Origin: Psychrobacter fozii
GTDB taxonomy: Bacteria > Pseudomonadota > Gammaproteobacteria > Pseudomonadales > Moraxellaceae
Reading direction: 5' to 3'
DNA: 64,000 nucleotides
Assembly: GCF_003217155.1 (NCBI RefSeq)
Contig: NZ_QJSU01000001.1
Coordinates: 1 to 64,000 of the forward strand
Shown: positions 1 to 8,152 of the stretch, one piece after another
Numbering within the stretch: the stretch's first letter is position 1
Layout: each line of letters begins with the position of its first letter
Translations under genes and position numbers: made by a program
The notes under the pieces: generated by a model
Seen by the model: the letters and a program-made list of their open reading frames with translations, nothing else
The model's database searches: none
Told to the model about the DNA's origin: nothing

Positions 1-76
1 TTTTACCGTGGTCAACGTGTCCGATGGTACCAACGTTGACATGCGGTTTTAGACGTTCAAACTTGGCCTTTGCCAT
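1..76 (-). CDS. tuf: Elongation factor Tu, 5' end only
   Basis: EF-Tu is the GTPase that carries aminoacyl-tRNA to the ribosome. Only the first 25 codons lie in the window; the gene runs off the left edge on the minus strand. The visible N-terminus ([20 protein letters not shown], then VDHGK) is the canonical EF-Tu start and reaches into the P-loop G1 motif. A purine-rich stretch (AAAAAAGAGGAAAT) lies just upstream of the ATG as a ribosome site. The gene lies downstream of four tRNA genes in the same orientation, matching the tRNA-tufB operon known in E. coli, so it is probably cotranscribed with them. Confidence 0.96.
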   Translation of the reverse strand, partial: MAKAKFERLKPHVNVGTIGHVDHGK

Positions 77-523
77 GGGTATTTCCTCTTTTTTTTGGTG
101 AATCTTTATCAATCAAAGATCAGTGAATAGCTGTTTGACGGCTCATGATGCAGGTAAGACCATCAAACCGTTGACGCTATGGTTTATCTACTAAAACTGT
201 TCTGTAATCTTGCTAAAATCTATGCATTCAAACCATGCATTTCAACTTCATACAGATAAATATTATACTTACTTTTCAATCTATTGAACATTGCTAGCTA
301 TTATATAACATCGCTGTTGCACTAATTTATCTTACTGTAGCTTATCTACAAATAAACTTAGTATTTATTGATAAATTGACAGCACTAAAGGGCAACACCT
401 CAGTGTCACCCTTAAATCATCAATTGCTGTACTGTATTTATAATGTTCAATATCCTATGCTTTCGATATCGATGCAACGCTGTTTAAGATAGCAAAGCAA
501 ACACAAAAAGCTTAAACAATAAA
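77..523. other. Intergenic stretch between tuf and tRNA-Thr(GGT)
   Basis: About 450 AT-rich bases without a plausible gene. On the minus strand this would be the spacer of the tRNA-tuf transcript. The one structure seen is an interrupted hairpin at 388-413 (AAGGG..ACAC, 4-nt loop, GTGT..CCCTT), which could be a processing or attenuation point between tRNAs and tuf. A separate tuf promoter was not identified with confidence. Confidence 0.5.
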
Positions 524-598
<75 letters not shown>

Positions 599-718
599 AT
601 GTTTTTAATAACTACAGTACAAATAATATTGTAGATTTACTAAAAAAATATCACGACACAGTTATCATAAACTGATTATCGTGATGTATTATTGATAATT
701 TTTGCGATGGTGTATATA

Positions 719-792
719 TGGAGCGGGTGGCGGGAATCGAACCCGCGTCATTAGCTTGGAAGGCTAAGGTGTTACCATTATACCACACCCGC
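719..792 (-). tRNA. tRNA-Gly (anticodon TCC)
   Basis: Minus-strand cloverleaf with acceptor GCGGGTG/ CACCCGC, anticodon stem TTAGC/GCTAA around loop CTTCCAA (anticodon TCC), T-loop GTTCGATTC and an encoded CCA. It is third in the Thr-Tyr-Gly-Thr order, equivalent to glyT. Confidence 0.97.
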
Positions 793-875
793 ATTTACTC
801 TTATTCTAAAGGACTCTAATCGAGAGTCTCTAAATATATAGAGTATGCTTGGCGCTATGACAAACTTAGAAAATA

Positions 876-959
876 TGGTGGTGGGAGAAGGATTCGAACC
901 TTCGAAGCTTTCGCGACAGATTTACAGTCTGTTGGGTTTGACCGCTCCCCAATCCCACC
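876..959 (-). tRNA. tRNA-Tyr (anticodon GTA)
   Basis: A class II tRNA of 84 nt with a long variable arm on the minus strand. Acceptor GGTGGGA pairs with TCCCACC, anticodon stem ACAGA/TCTGT surrounds loop CTGTAAA (anticodon GTA), and CCA is encoded. Second gene of the cluster, equivalent to tyrU. Confidence 0.97.
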
Positions 960-1026
960 TTAGGTTGCTTTAAACAAAAATGGCTTTAGTTTAAGACATA
1001 TTCATAAAAAGCTACTTTAAGAGAGA

Positions 1027-1102
<76 letters not shown>

Positions 1103-1124
1103 TTGTTCTCTTAAAGTGGTGGCT

Positions 1125-1152
1125 ATTCTATCAAATATTTTGAGATGCGCAA
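1125..1152 (-). promoter_or_regulatory. Sigma70-type promoter of the tRNA-tuf operon
   Basis: On the minus strand TTGCGC and TAGAAT are separated by exactly 16 bp, and the -10 box ends 22 bp before the first base of tRNA-Thr(TGT). Position and spacing fit a stable-RNA promoter. Identified by eye only. Confidence 0.7.
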
Positions 1153-1294
1153 GCTCTTTTTCATCTTTTTTTCAATTATTTTAATAAAAATATTTAAGCT
1201 ATTGATTAAATTAGTATTTTTATAAATAAAGATATGGCATTAAATTGGCTTTTTACTCAAAGCATTTGTTTTTGCCACACAGATGGCTATTTAA

Positions 1295-2791
1295 CTAGCG
1301 AATGTGCAAACCATTACACGCCATTTTTACTGCTTTTAACAAGGCGAGTGCTTTTTTATTGGTCTCATCCCATTCAGCTTCTGGAATAGAGTCCGCGACG
1401 ACACCCGCACCTGCTTGGATATGGATTTTGCCACGGCGCATGACAGCCGTACGGATAGCAATAGCGGTATCCATGTTGCCATGCCAGCCCAAATACCCTA
1501 CTGCACCACCAAAGACCGTTCGACGTACTGGCTCTATCTCATCAATGATTTGCATGGCGCGGATTTTGGGTGCCCCTGTTAAGGTGCCCGCTGGGAACGT
1601 CGCACAAAAGACATCCAGTGCGTCTTTATCAGGCAATATCGTACCCTCAACGTTAGAAGCAATATGCATCACTTGTGAATAGCGCTCAACAAACATCTTT
1701 TCGGTCACCTTAACACTACCGTACTCGCAAACGCGGCCAATATCATTGCGACCCAAATCAATGAGCATCAAATGCTCAGCAATTTCTTTTTTGTCATTGA
1801 GCAGTTCTTGCTCAAGTGCTTCATCTTCTACTTGATTCTGTCCACGTTTACGAGTGCCCGCCAATGGCCGCACTGTTACTTTGCCATTTTCGATACGTGA
1901 TAATATCTCAGGCGATGCACCAATGATGTCAAAGCGTTTATGGTCGTCGAGCGTATAACCATGCACCAAGAACAGATAAGGTGATGGATTTAAAAACCGT
2001 AGAGCACGATAGACAGCCAGCGAGTCGCCAGTATAGTCAGCCGACAAACGCTGCGCAGGAACGACCTGCATGACATCACCTGCTAAGATGTAGTCTTTAA
2101 TCTTATCCACGTCGCTACAGTACTTCTCTGCACCTGTTTGTGAGGTGAACGTCGGCGTTGGCATCACTGGCGCGCTTAAGTTTGGCATCTCTGCTAACTT
2201 CTCTTCAATTTTTTCTAATTCACGGATAGCATTACTGTAGCCATCTTCACTATTGCAGTCAGCATAGACGATGATAGATAACGTATTTTCTAAACTATCA
2301 AAAACTATCACGCTCATCGAAAGCATCAACCACATGTCTGGCATCGACATCGGATTAGGTGCATCAGACAAGCCTACGCTTGGCTCAATGACGCGTACCA
2401 TGTCATAGCCAAAGTAACCTACCAGACCACCGCTAAAGCTCGGTAGCATAGCGATATCGGCTGCTGTGGGCATATTGTATTGAGCCATCAGCTGACGAAT
2501 ATAATCAAATGGATCATCTACTGCATTTACATCAGTCTGATCGTTTCTTTTGACCGTCATATTTCCATCTATATATTGCAAAATCAGATCACTACCCAAG
2601 CCAATCATCGAATATCGTGCCCAGCGTTCACCGCCTACAACTGACTCAAATAAATACGCTGAACCATTCAGATCACGTACCTTAGAAAACACAGATACTG
2701 GCGTTTGCGAATCCATTAGACGTTTTTTTACCAGTGGTGCATGACTAAAGCCACGGTCTTTAAAAGACTGATATTCTTCAAAGGTCATCAT
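1295..2791 (-). CDS. trpE: Anthranilate synthase component I
   Basis: TrpE converts chorismate to anthranilate, the first committed step of tryptophan synthesis, using ammonia delivered by the TrpG glutaminase. The 498-residue length is normal. An N-terminal regulatory segment carries LFES (residues 47-50), the counterpart of the LLES tryptophan-binding motif. The C-terminal chorismate-binding domain shows PLAGTRKRG, LIDLGRNDIGRV and FPAGTLTGAPK, all diagnostic. PabB/aminodeoxychorismate synthase is the main alternative, but the LFES segment and overall match favour TrpE. No trpG, trpD or trpC lies beside it, in keeping with the split trp genes of pseudomonads and Moraxellaceae. No leader peptide or attenuator was seen upstream. 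Confidence 0.95.
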   Translation of the reverse strand: MMTFEEYQSFKDRGFSHAPLVKKRLMDSQTPVSVFSKVRDLNGSAYLFESVVGGERWARYSMIGLGSDLILQYIDGNMTVKRNDQTDVNAVDDPFDYIRQLMAQYNMPTAADIAMLPSFSGGLVGYFGYDMVRVIEPSVGLSDAPNPMSMPDMWLMLSMSVIVFDSLENTLSIIVYADCNSEDGYSNAIRELEKIEEKLAEMPNLSAPVMPTPTFTSQTGAEKYCSDVDKIKDYILAGDVMQVVPAQRLSADYTGDSLAVYRALRFLNPSPYLFLVHGYTLDDHKRFDIIGASPEILSRIENGKVTVRPLAGTRKRGQNQVEDEALEQELLNDKKEIAEHLMLIDLGRNDIGRVCEYGSVKVTEKMFVERYSQVMHIASNVEGTILPDKDALDVFCATFPAGTLTGAPKIRAMQIIDEIEPVRRTVFGGAVGYLGWHGNMDTAIAIRTAVMRRGKIHIQAGAGVVADSIPEAEWDETNKKALALLKAVKMACNGLHIR

Positions 2792-2851
2792 AGTAAGGCT
2801 CTCTTAGCAACATATTGGCAAAAGATAAAAAGAATAGAAACAATAAAAAGG

Positions 2852-2959
2852 TATAGTCGGTTTAATGACATTTGGATACAAGGAAGGCGAGTGAAAGTGC
2901 TACAAATAGCAGATTAAGCGAGAATGACACCGTATCCAATTTATAGAGGATTGACTATA
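2852..2959 (+). repeat. Dispersed TIR element, copy 1 (subtype A, full length)
   Basis: A 108-bp element lying between trpE and the FHA gene. It starts TATAGTCGGTTTAAT and ends AGAGGATTGACTATA, so its ends are imperfect inverted repeats. Inside it, TTGGATAC and GTATCCAA pair, and TGCTA..TAGCA forms a central hairpin, so the whole element can fold. It is related to ten other copies in the window. Confidence 0.85.
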
Positions 2960-2966
2960 GATAAAA

Positions 2967-3002
2967 TATAGCGTCAACACTCTACTGAATGCTGACGCTA
3001 TA
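2967..3002 (-). terminator. Hairpin, probable terminator of the FHA gene
   Basis: TATAGCGTCA and TGACGCTATA form a perfect 10-bp stem around a 16-nt loop. Read on the minus strand, about 70 bp past the FHA gene stop, it is followed by TTTTATC. The loop is longer than usual for an intrinsic terminator, so the call is moderate. Confidence 0.55.
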
Positions 3003-3073
3003 GAAACTCGCTTTTACAGCTTAACCGCGAAAGATATGAGCTATCTGGCTAGTGTTGTATAAGCGACTATTGG

Positions 3074-4321
3074 CTATACAACGCCTTTATTAAACAACCA
3101 TAAAGCTAACCCAACGATGAGAATGGCAACAAATACCCATATAAACCAACCACCGCTTGGTTTTTTCTCTATATGTCCTGCATTGGCTGGGTTGTTGACT
3201 GCCTGATTTGCCGCGTTGTTGCCTTCGGTACCAAGATCACGAGACTGGCCTAGATTGGCTGTACCTGAGAACTGTGCAGTGGCTGCTTGCTTAGCACGTA
3301 AGACATCAGGGTCAGCTTCTTCTTGCAGCTCAGTCGTCGTCGTTTTATCATGCTCTGGTTCGACTACTGGCTCTTCATTCACTACTTCTTCTTCGTGTAT
3401 CACTTTTTCATGCACGGCTTCTTCATGTACAGCCGACTGCTCTACTAATGGCTCACTCTCGTCCACTACTGGCGATTCAGGCTCTGTCGCTACTACTTCT
3501 TGCTCAGCTACTTCTTCTGCGACCACTGGCTCTTCTAGTGTTTCTTCTTCTACTACAAGCTCTGGAGTATCCTCTACTGGTGCAGACTCTATACTTTCTG
3601 CGGCAGATAAGACTTCCTCGATACCTGTTTCTTTGACAATTGGCTCTTGTGGGGCTGGTTCAACTGTTTCAGTGGCATTCTCTATAGGCAGGCTAGTATC
3701 AGGTGTTTCATTTGTTGATTCTACTACTGCCTCTGACGCTGTATCGACAGTTACTGTCTCAACACTTTCGTCTGTAGCAGGAAGCATATCTTCAATACCT
3801 GTTTCTTTCACCACAGGTTCATCGATGGTTGGGTGTTCGATGATGTATTCTTCGAACTCATCTGCTTTGGTAGTAGTCTCAGTAACAGCAGCTTCAGTAT
3901 TACTGTCATCAGCAGTATTCATATTAGCCGTTGCATCCTCTACCGCTACAGGTGCTAACGACTCAACATTTTCTACAGCAGCCACAGGCGCATTTACCAA
4001 AAAGCTAAAGCTGGCAAAGCCAATCGTGTCATCTACTTGCAATAGGCTTGACTGGTTGCCTTCGATACGCTGCTCATTGATAAACGTACCGTTCGATGAG
4101 TCCAAGTCTTTTACATATAACTGACCATCTAATACGCTGAGCACGGCATGATTGCGCGATACTTGCTTGCTGCCGAGTACCACATCATTATCACTGCCAC
4201 GTCCGATAGATAGGCTGTCATCGACCGTCAGGGTCAGTTCTCCAAGCGCTTCTGTCAATGCATTAAGCTGCCAAGTACTCGTTGATGCTGTCGGGTTTCC
4301 GCTGTCTATATTGTTTGTCAT
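3074..4321 (-). CDS. Tail-anchored FHA-domain protein
   Basis: FHA domains bind phosphothreonine peptides, so this is probably a signalling or scaffold protein; the partner is unknown. The FHA fold occupies about residues 20-100, with the core motifs IGRGSDNDVVL, VSRNHAVL and DSSNGTFIN intact. A long acidic Glu/Val/Thr/Ala-rich linker follows (about 115-370), containing two copies of a VKETGIE(D/E) motif. The C-terminus is a single hydrophobic helix (GWFIWVFVAILIVGLALWLF) with only a few residues after it, implying tail anchoring with the FHA domain in the cytoplasm. I chose the ATG at 4321 because AAGGA lies 8-9 nt upstream; a TTG in frame at 4354 lacks such a site. No kinase or phosphatase is adjacent. 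Confidence 0.85.
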   Translation of the reverse strand: MTNNIDSGNPTASTSTWQLNALTEALGELTLTVDDSLSIGRGSDNDVVLGSKQVSRNHAVLSVLDGQLYVKDLDSSNGTFINEQRIEGNQSSLLQVDDTIGFASFSFLVNAPVAAVENVESLAPVAVEDATANMNTADDSNTEAAVTETTTKADEFEEYIIEHPTIDEPVVKETGIEDMLPATDESVETVTVDTASEAVVESTNETPDTSLPIENATETVEPAPQEPIVKETGIEEVLSAAESIESAPVEDTPELVVEEETLEEPVVAEEVAEQEVVATEPESPVVDESEPLVEQSAVHEEAVHEKVIHEEEVVNEEPVVEPEHDKTTTTELQEEADPDVLRAKQAATAQFSGTANLGQSRDLGTEGNNAANQAVNNPANAGHIEKKPSGGWFIWVFVAILIVGLALWLFNKGVV

Positions 4322-4433
4322 GATGCCATTCCTTATTTTTCTATTAAATTTCAAATGATTTTAGCTAAATTATTGCCAATTTTTAAAGCGATTCTAATGT
4401 TAACCGTTATAAATAATACCGTGTCTATTTGCG

Positions 4434-5288
4434 CTATTTAATGATAAAACGAGGCTTGATAATACCGTTAAGCTTGCTATATGGAATGCTTAATACAGGC
4501 ATACCATAAGCATATGGACCGATAGAATAATGCTGATAGCGAATGTCGATACCTTCATCCGTCATCGTTATATTATCACTCAATGTAAACGGCCAGTTTT
4601 TTTCATAACTACTGACATCGTCGTCCACCGTTTTAACCCACGTTTTATAAGCATCGTATGCAAGTGCTTCGAACTTTGATTTTTTACCTGATTGAAGCAT
4701 ATCATCAAGTTTAATTTGTTTTTTGGTGCTTAGATCAAATACTAAATACTCACTATAAGGCATGCCATGAGCACCACCAGTGAAGACATAGGAGGCAATT
4801 TCGAACAATTCAAAATCACTCACATGCCCCAAATACTCAGGCGTGACCATCAAACTATAAGCCCATGAACTGCCTTCAGGAATATCTATAAATTGTGAGC
4901 CAACAAAGTCATCAATCGCTGCGTTTACCGCTGCCTGATTCAGTTTCATTTTGATAGGTGCTGACTCAGTCGGTTTACTATTGACGACTAACGCATTGAT
5001 ACGCTCATTCGTCATATCATTTATCCAACGATGATTGGTATTCAAATATTTAATATCAATCTCTGGACAGTTATCACGCTCTACACATTGTGCTTGTATG
5101 TTTTCTGGCAACTCATAATTCAAATAATCGGTACTGCTAATGAGATTACCTGCATTTGCAGGTATAGCGACGACCACTAGCAAAAAACCACTAGCCAATA
5201 GACCCATCAGACGTGCATGACTCGCTTTCATCGATGAGCGCAGACGTAATGATGAGTTATTAATATTAAATGGATTCGTAGCGTTCAT
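4434..5288 (-). CDS. Exported DUF3298/RsiV-like protein
   Basis: A 284-residue protein with a probable signal peptide: a basic N-terminal region, then LMGLLASGFLLVVVAIPANA ahead of the mature part. The C-terminal half resembles the DUF3298 (RsiV/YdcF-like) fold, with the typical FTGGAHG motif, a later YLVFDLSTKKQIKLDD and the GPYAYGMPVLSIPYSKL ending. Proteins of this type are periplasmic; in Bacillus RsiV the fold binds lysozyme, but no such role can be inferred here. The ATG at 5288 is preferred to the one at 5315 because AGAGG lies 5 nt upstream. Another ATG (residue 20 of this model) sits just before the hydrophobic core and could also start the protein. Confidence 0.7.
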   Translation of the reverse strand: MNATNPFNINNSSLRLRSSMKASHARLMGLLASGFLLVVVAIPANAGNLISSTDYLNYELPENIQAQCVERDNCPEIDIKYLNTNHRWINDMTNERINALVVNSKPTESAPIKMKLNQAAVNAAIDDFVGSQFIDIPEGSSWAYSLMVTPEYLGHVSDFELFEIASYVFTGGAHGMPYSEYLVFDLSTKKQIKLDDMLQSGKKSKFEALAYDAYKTWVKTVDDDVSSYEKNWPFTLSDNITMTDEGIDIRYQHYSIGPYAYGMPVLSIPYSKLNGIIKPRFIIK

Positions 5289-5419
5289 ATAGCCTCTTTC
5301 ATAAACATACAACATTGCTTAACATTTTACCGTAACAATAATGATGTATTGTAGGAACACTGTTTGTGTTTTAAGAAATTACCAGTTTTCAAGCGTTTAT
5401 TACGTAAATTATAGGTAAT

Positions 5420-5445
5420 AAAAAAGACACGGCTAGCGTGTCTTT
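5420..5445 (-). terminator. Rho-independent terminator after prfC
   Basis: On the minus strand AAAGACACG and CGTGTCTTT pair around a CTAGC loop and are followed by a run of T. It lies about 30 bp beyond the prfC stop. Confidence 0.8.
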
Positions 5446-5476
5446 AGAGATGAATCATATCGTGGGATAATGAATT

Positions 5477-7072
5477 TTAATGCTCACGAGTATTACTAAA
5501 AGTGATTTCTGGATAGCGATCTTGCATTAACTGCAAGTTAACCCGCGACGGTGCAAGATACGTCAGATAGCCACCACCATCGAGCGATAACTGGTCATGG
5601 GCTTTCTTCTTAAACTTGGCCAGTGCCACTTCGTCATCACAGTGAATCCAGCGTACCGTTGCAATCGATACTGGCTCAAAGATACATTGAACCTTGTACT
5701 CTTCTTTGAGGCGATGTGCGACCACTTCAAACTGTAGTACACCAACTGCACCCAAGACTAAATCGTTGTTAATCTGTGGCATAAAGACCTGTGTTGCGCC
5801 CTCTTCACTTAGCTGCTGAAGACCTTTTTGTAGCGCTTTAGATTTTAGCGGGTCTTTGAGTATCACACGGCGGAACAATTCAGGCGCAAAATGTGGAATA
5901 CCGGTAAAGTTTAGCTCTTCACCTTCTGTGAAACTGTCACCGATTGAGATGGTTCCGTGGTTGTGCAAGCCGATAATATCCCCTGGATACGCTTCTTCTA
6001 ATGCTTCACGATCACCTGCCAAAAAGGTCAAAGCATCAGCAATACGTACATCTTTACCCAAACGTACATGCTTTAGCTTCATACCTTTTTCATACTTGCC
6101 CGAGCAGACTCGTAAGAATGCAATACGGTCACGGTGACGCGGATCCATATTGGCCTGAATCTTAAAGACAAAACCACTAAAGTCGGTCTCAGTCGCGGCG
6201 ACTTCACGCTCATTGGTCGGATGCGCTTTGGGTGGTGGTGCATATTTAACCAGAGTATCAAGTACCATATTGACACCAAAGTTACCCAGCGCTGTACCAA
6301 ATAATACTGGCGTCATCTCGCCTGCTAAGAACGCTTCAACACTAAACTCTTCTAGCGCCATTTGTACGAGCTCAAGCGACTCTTCAAAGGCATCAAACAT
6401 CAACGTCCCTAGACGCTCACGTATATCAGGATAATCATAACCTTCTCGGGTCTCAGAGACCGTCATCTTGCCGCCATTACCTTTTTCATAAAAGTAAGTT
6501 TTGTTTTCGGTCAAATGATACACACCCACGAAATCCTGTCCCATACCAATAGGCCAAGTCACTGGAATACATTTAATCTTTAAAACTGACTCGATTTCAC
6601 TAAGCAGCTCAAGTGGCTCACGAATTTGACGATCGAGCTTGTTGACGAATGAGATAATCGGTGTGTCACGCATCCGGCAGACTTCCATCAGCTTGATGGT
6701 TCGCTCTTCGACGCCTTTTGCCCCATCGACCATCATCAATGCACTGTCTACTGCGGTCAAAGTACGATAAGTATCTTCACTAAAGTCAGCGTGACCCGGG
6801 GTATCTAGCAGGTTGACCATATGATCTTGATACGGAAACTGCATGACTGAGGTGGTAATAGAAATACCACGCTCTTGCTCCATACTCATCCAATCTGAGG
6901 TAGCATGACGATCAGTCTTACGGCCTTTTACTTCGCCCACTACCTGAATTGCCTGTCCCCACAATAGCAGTTTTTCAGTCATGGTGGTTTTACCAGCATC
7001 GGGATGCGAGATAATGGCAAAGGTGCGGCGTTTGGCCACTTCTTTGTTTAATTTCTTTGGATCTACGCTCAT
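5477..7072 (-). CDS. prfC: Peptide chain release factor 3
   Basis: RF3 is the ribosome-dependent GTPase that removes RF1/RF2 after peptide release. The GTPase domain is complete: P-loop HPDAGKTT, switch I region GISI, G3 [14 protein letters not shown] and G4 NKLD. The later sequence follows RF3 ([36 protein letters not shown]). With the ATG at 7072 the product is 531 residues, close to E. coli RF3 (529). A TTG five codons upstream (7087) is possible but has no better ribosome site. The gene is monocistronic with its own terminator. Confidence 0.96.
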   Translation of the reverse strand: MSVDPKKLNKEVAKRRTFAIISHPDAGKTTMTEKLLLWGQAIQVVGEVKGRKTDRHATSDWMSMEQERGISITTSVMQFPYQDHMVNLLDTPGHADFSEDTYRTLTAVDSALMMVDGAKGVEERTIKLMEVCRMRDTPIISFVNKLDRQIREPLELLSEIESVLKIKCIPVTWPIGMGQDFVGVYHLTENKTYFYEKGNGGKMTVSETREGYDYPDIRERLGTLMFDAFEESLELVQMALEEFSVEAFLAGEMTPVLFGTALGNFGVNMVLDTLVKYAPPPKAHPTNEREVAATETDFSGFVFKIQANMDPRHRDRIAFLRVCSGKYEKGMKLKHVRLGKDVRIADALTFLAGDREALEEAYPGDIIGLHNHGTISIGDSFTEGEELNFTGIPHFAPELFRRVILKDPLKSKALQKGLQQLSEEGATQVFMPQINNDLVLGAVGVLQFEVVAHRLKEEYKVQCIFEPVSIATVRWIHCDDEVALAKFKKKAHDQLSLDGGGYLTYLAPSRVNLQLMQDRYPEITFSNTREH

Positions 7073-7482
7073 AGTTTTCGGCTTCAACAGTTAGTCATTT
7101 AGAAATCAATCTAAATAAATAGAATAAATAATGGACGTATTGTAGCCGATTTAGCGTCAAGGTGCAGAAATAGCGCATAAAAAAACACGCCCTAATAGTC
7201 AAATAGAGCCTATTGGCGCAATTTTTGAATTAATAGTGGCGTTCAATTTGGGCCGCTGATAAATCTTCTGTCATTGACCAAGCGAATGCCTACTACATCT
7301 ATGTTTTCAGCGAATACTAGATATGAAATTCATCACAGAATCCTTCAATTACAAATACACAGTATATATTTACGACGGGGCTATACAGTTGACTTAATGG
7401 TTTGTTATGCTGAAGCTCGTATCAAAACGTACCCGTTAAATATAAAGTAACTATAAAAACTGACAACAAAAAAGGATGTGTT
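7073..7482. other. Divergent intergenic region prfC / ohr
   Basis: About 400 bp between divergent genes that must hold both promoters. A weak interrupted hairpin (CGCCCTAATAG / CTATTGGCG) lies near 7182-7220. ohr genes are often controlled by OhrR, but I could not identify a convincing OhrR inverted repeat here. Confidence 0.4.
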
Positions 7483-7896
7483 ATGAAAACTCTATACTCT
7501 ACCAAAGCAACTGTTACTGGCGGCCGCGCAGGTTCAGCCAGCTTGAGCGACAGCGATCTCACTATCAATATGGTAGCGCCAGGCTCAGGCAAAGATGGCA
7601 ATAACCCAGAGCAGATGTTTGCGATAGGTTACAGCGCTTGCTTTGACGGTGCACTTGGCGCTGTTAAGCAAATGGAAAAAGCAAAGTTTGATTCACAAAC
7701 GTCGATTGAAGTAGACCTATTACAAGGCGAAGGTCCTGATTATAAGCTAGCAGCTAGAATCCATGTCATTGGTGAAAACACTGAATTGTCTGCTGATGAG
7801 TTCCAGCAACTGGTTGAAAAAGCACATCAAGTATGCCCATACTCAAAAGCAACACGTGGCAACATCGATGTAGAATTGACTTCAGAAGTAAACTAA
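7483..7896 (+). CDS. ohr: Organic hydroperoxide resistance peroxiredoxin (Ohr family)
   Basis: Ohr reduces organic and fatty-acid hydroperoxides with a reactive cysteine pair. The 137-residue protein shows the Ohr/OsmC fold signatures NPEQMFAIGYSACFDGAL (peroxidatic Cys53) and HQVCPYSKATRGNIDVEL (resolving Cys118). The length and N-terminal TKATVTGGRAG segment fit Ohr rather than OsmC. AAGGATG precedes the ATG as ribosome site. No ohrR regulator is adjacent. Confidence 0.94.
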   Translation: MKTLYSTKATVTGGRAGSASLSDSDLTINMVAPGSGKDGNNPEQMFAIGYSACFDGALGAVKQMEKAKFDSQTSIEVDLLQGEGPDYKLAARIHVIGENTELSADEFQQLVEKAHQVCPYSKATRGNIDVELTSEVN

Positions 7897-7962
7897 TACA
7901 AGCTCGACGGTTAAGCAGCTTGATCATTAAAGCTGTTTGATTGTTAGGTAAGTTATGAAATA

Positions 7963-7993
7963 AAGAACTCAGTTCACACTGGGTTCTTTTTTT
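7963..7993 (+). terminator. Rho-independent terminator after ohr
   Basis: AAGAACTCAG and CTGGGTTCTT pair (one G-T) around a 6-nt loop, followed by a T run. Confidence 0.85.
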
Positions 7994-8107
7994 ATGTGTG
8001 ATTCAACTGTCTTATGACACGCATCATTCATATCAATAAGCAATTCAATAGGTGATACTGAACATCTCGTAACGGTTAAGCAGTTCGGCACACACTGATT
8101 TTATCGT

Positions 8108-8113
8108 TATAAT
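8108..8113 (+). promoter_or_regulatory. Perfect -10 box upstream of polA
   Basis: TATAAT lies 40 bp before the polA ATG. The -35 region (around TTCGGC, 18 bp upstream) is weak, so only the -10 element is called. Confidence 0.45.
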
Positions 8114-8152
8114 AAGCACATATTTCTATCTAATAGCTGATAAGTGACCTTT

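Noticed and set aside
3216..4124. A 302-codon plus-strand frame rich in Ser, Thr and Val
   Set aside because: It is the exact antisense of the FHA gene linker, and its composition mirrors the Glu/Val/Thr codons of that gene. There is no ribosome site and no recognisable domain.
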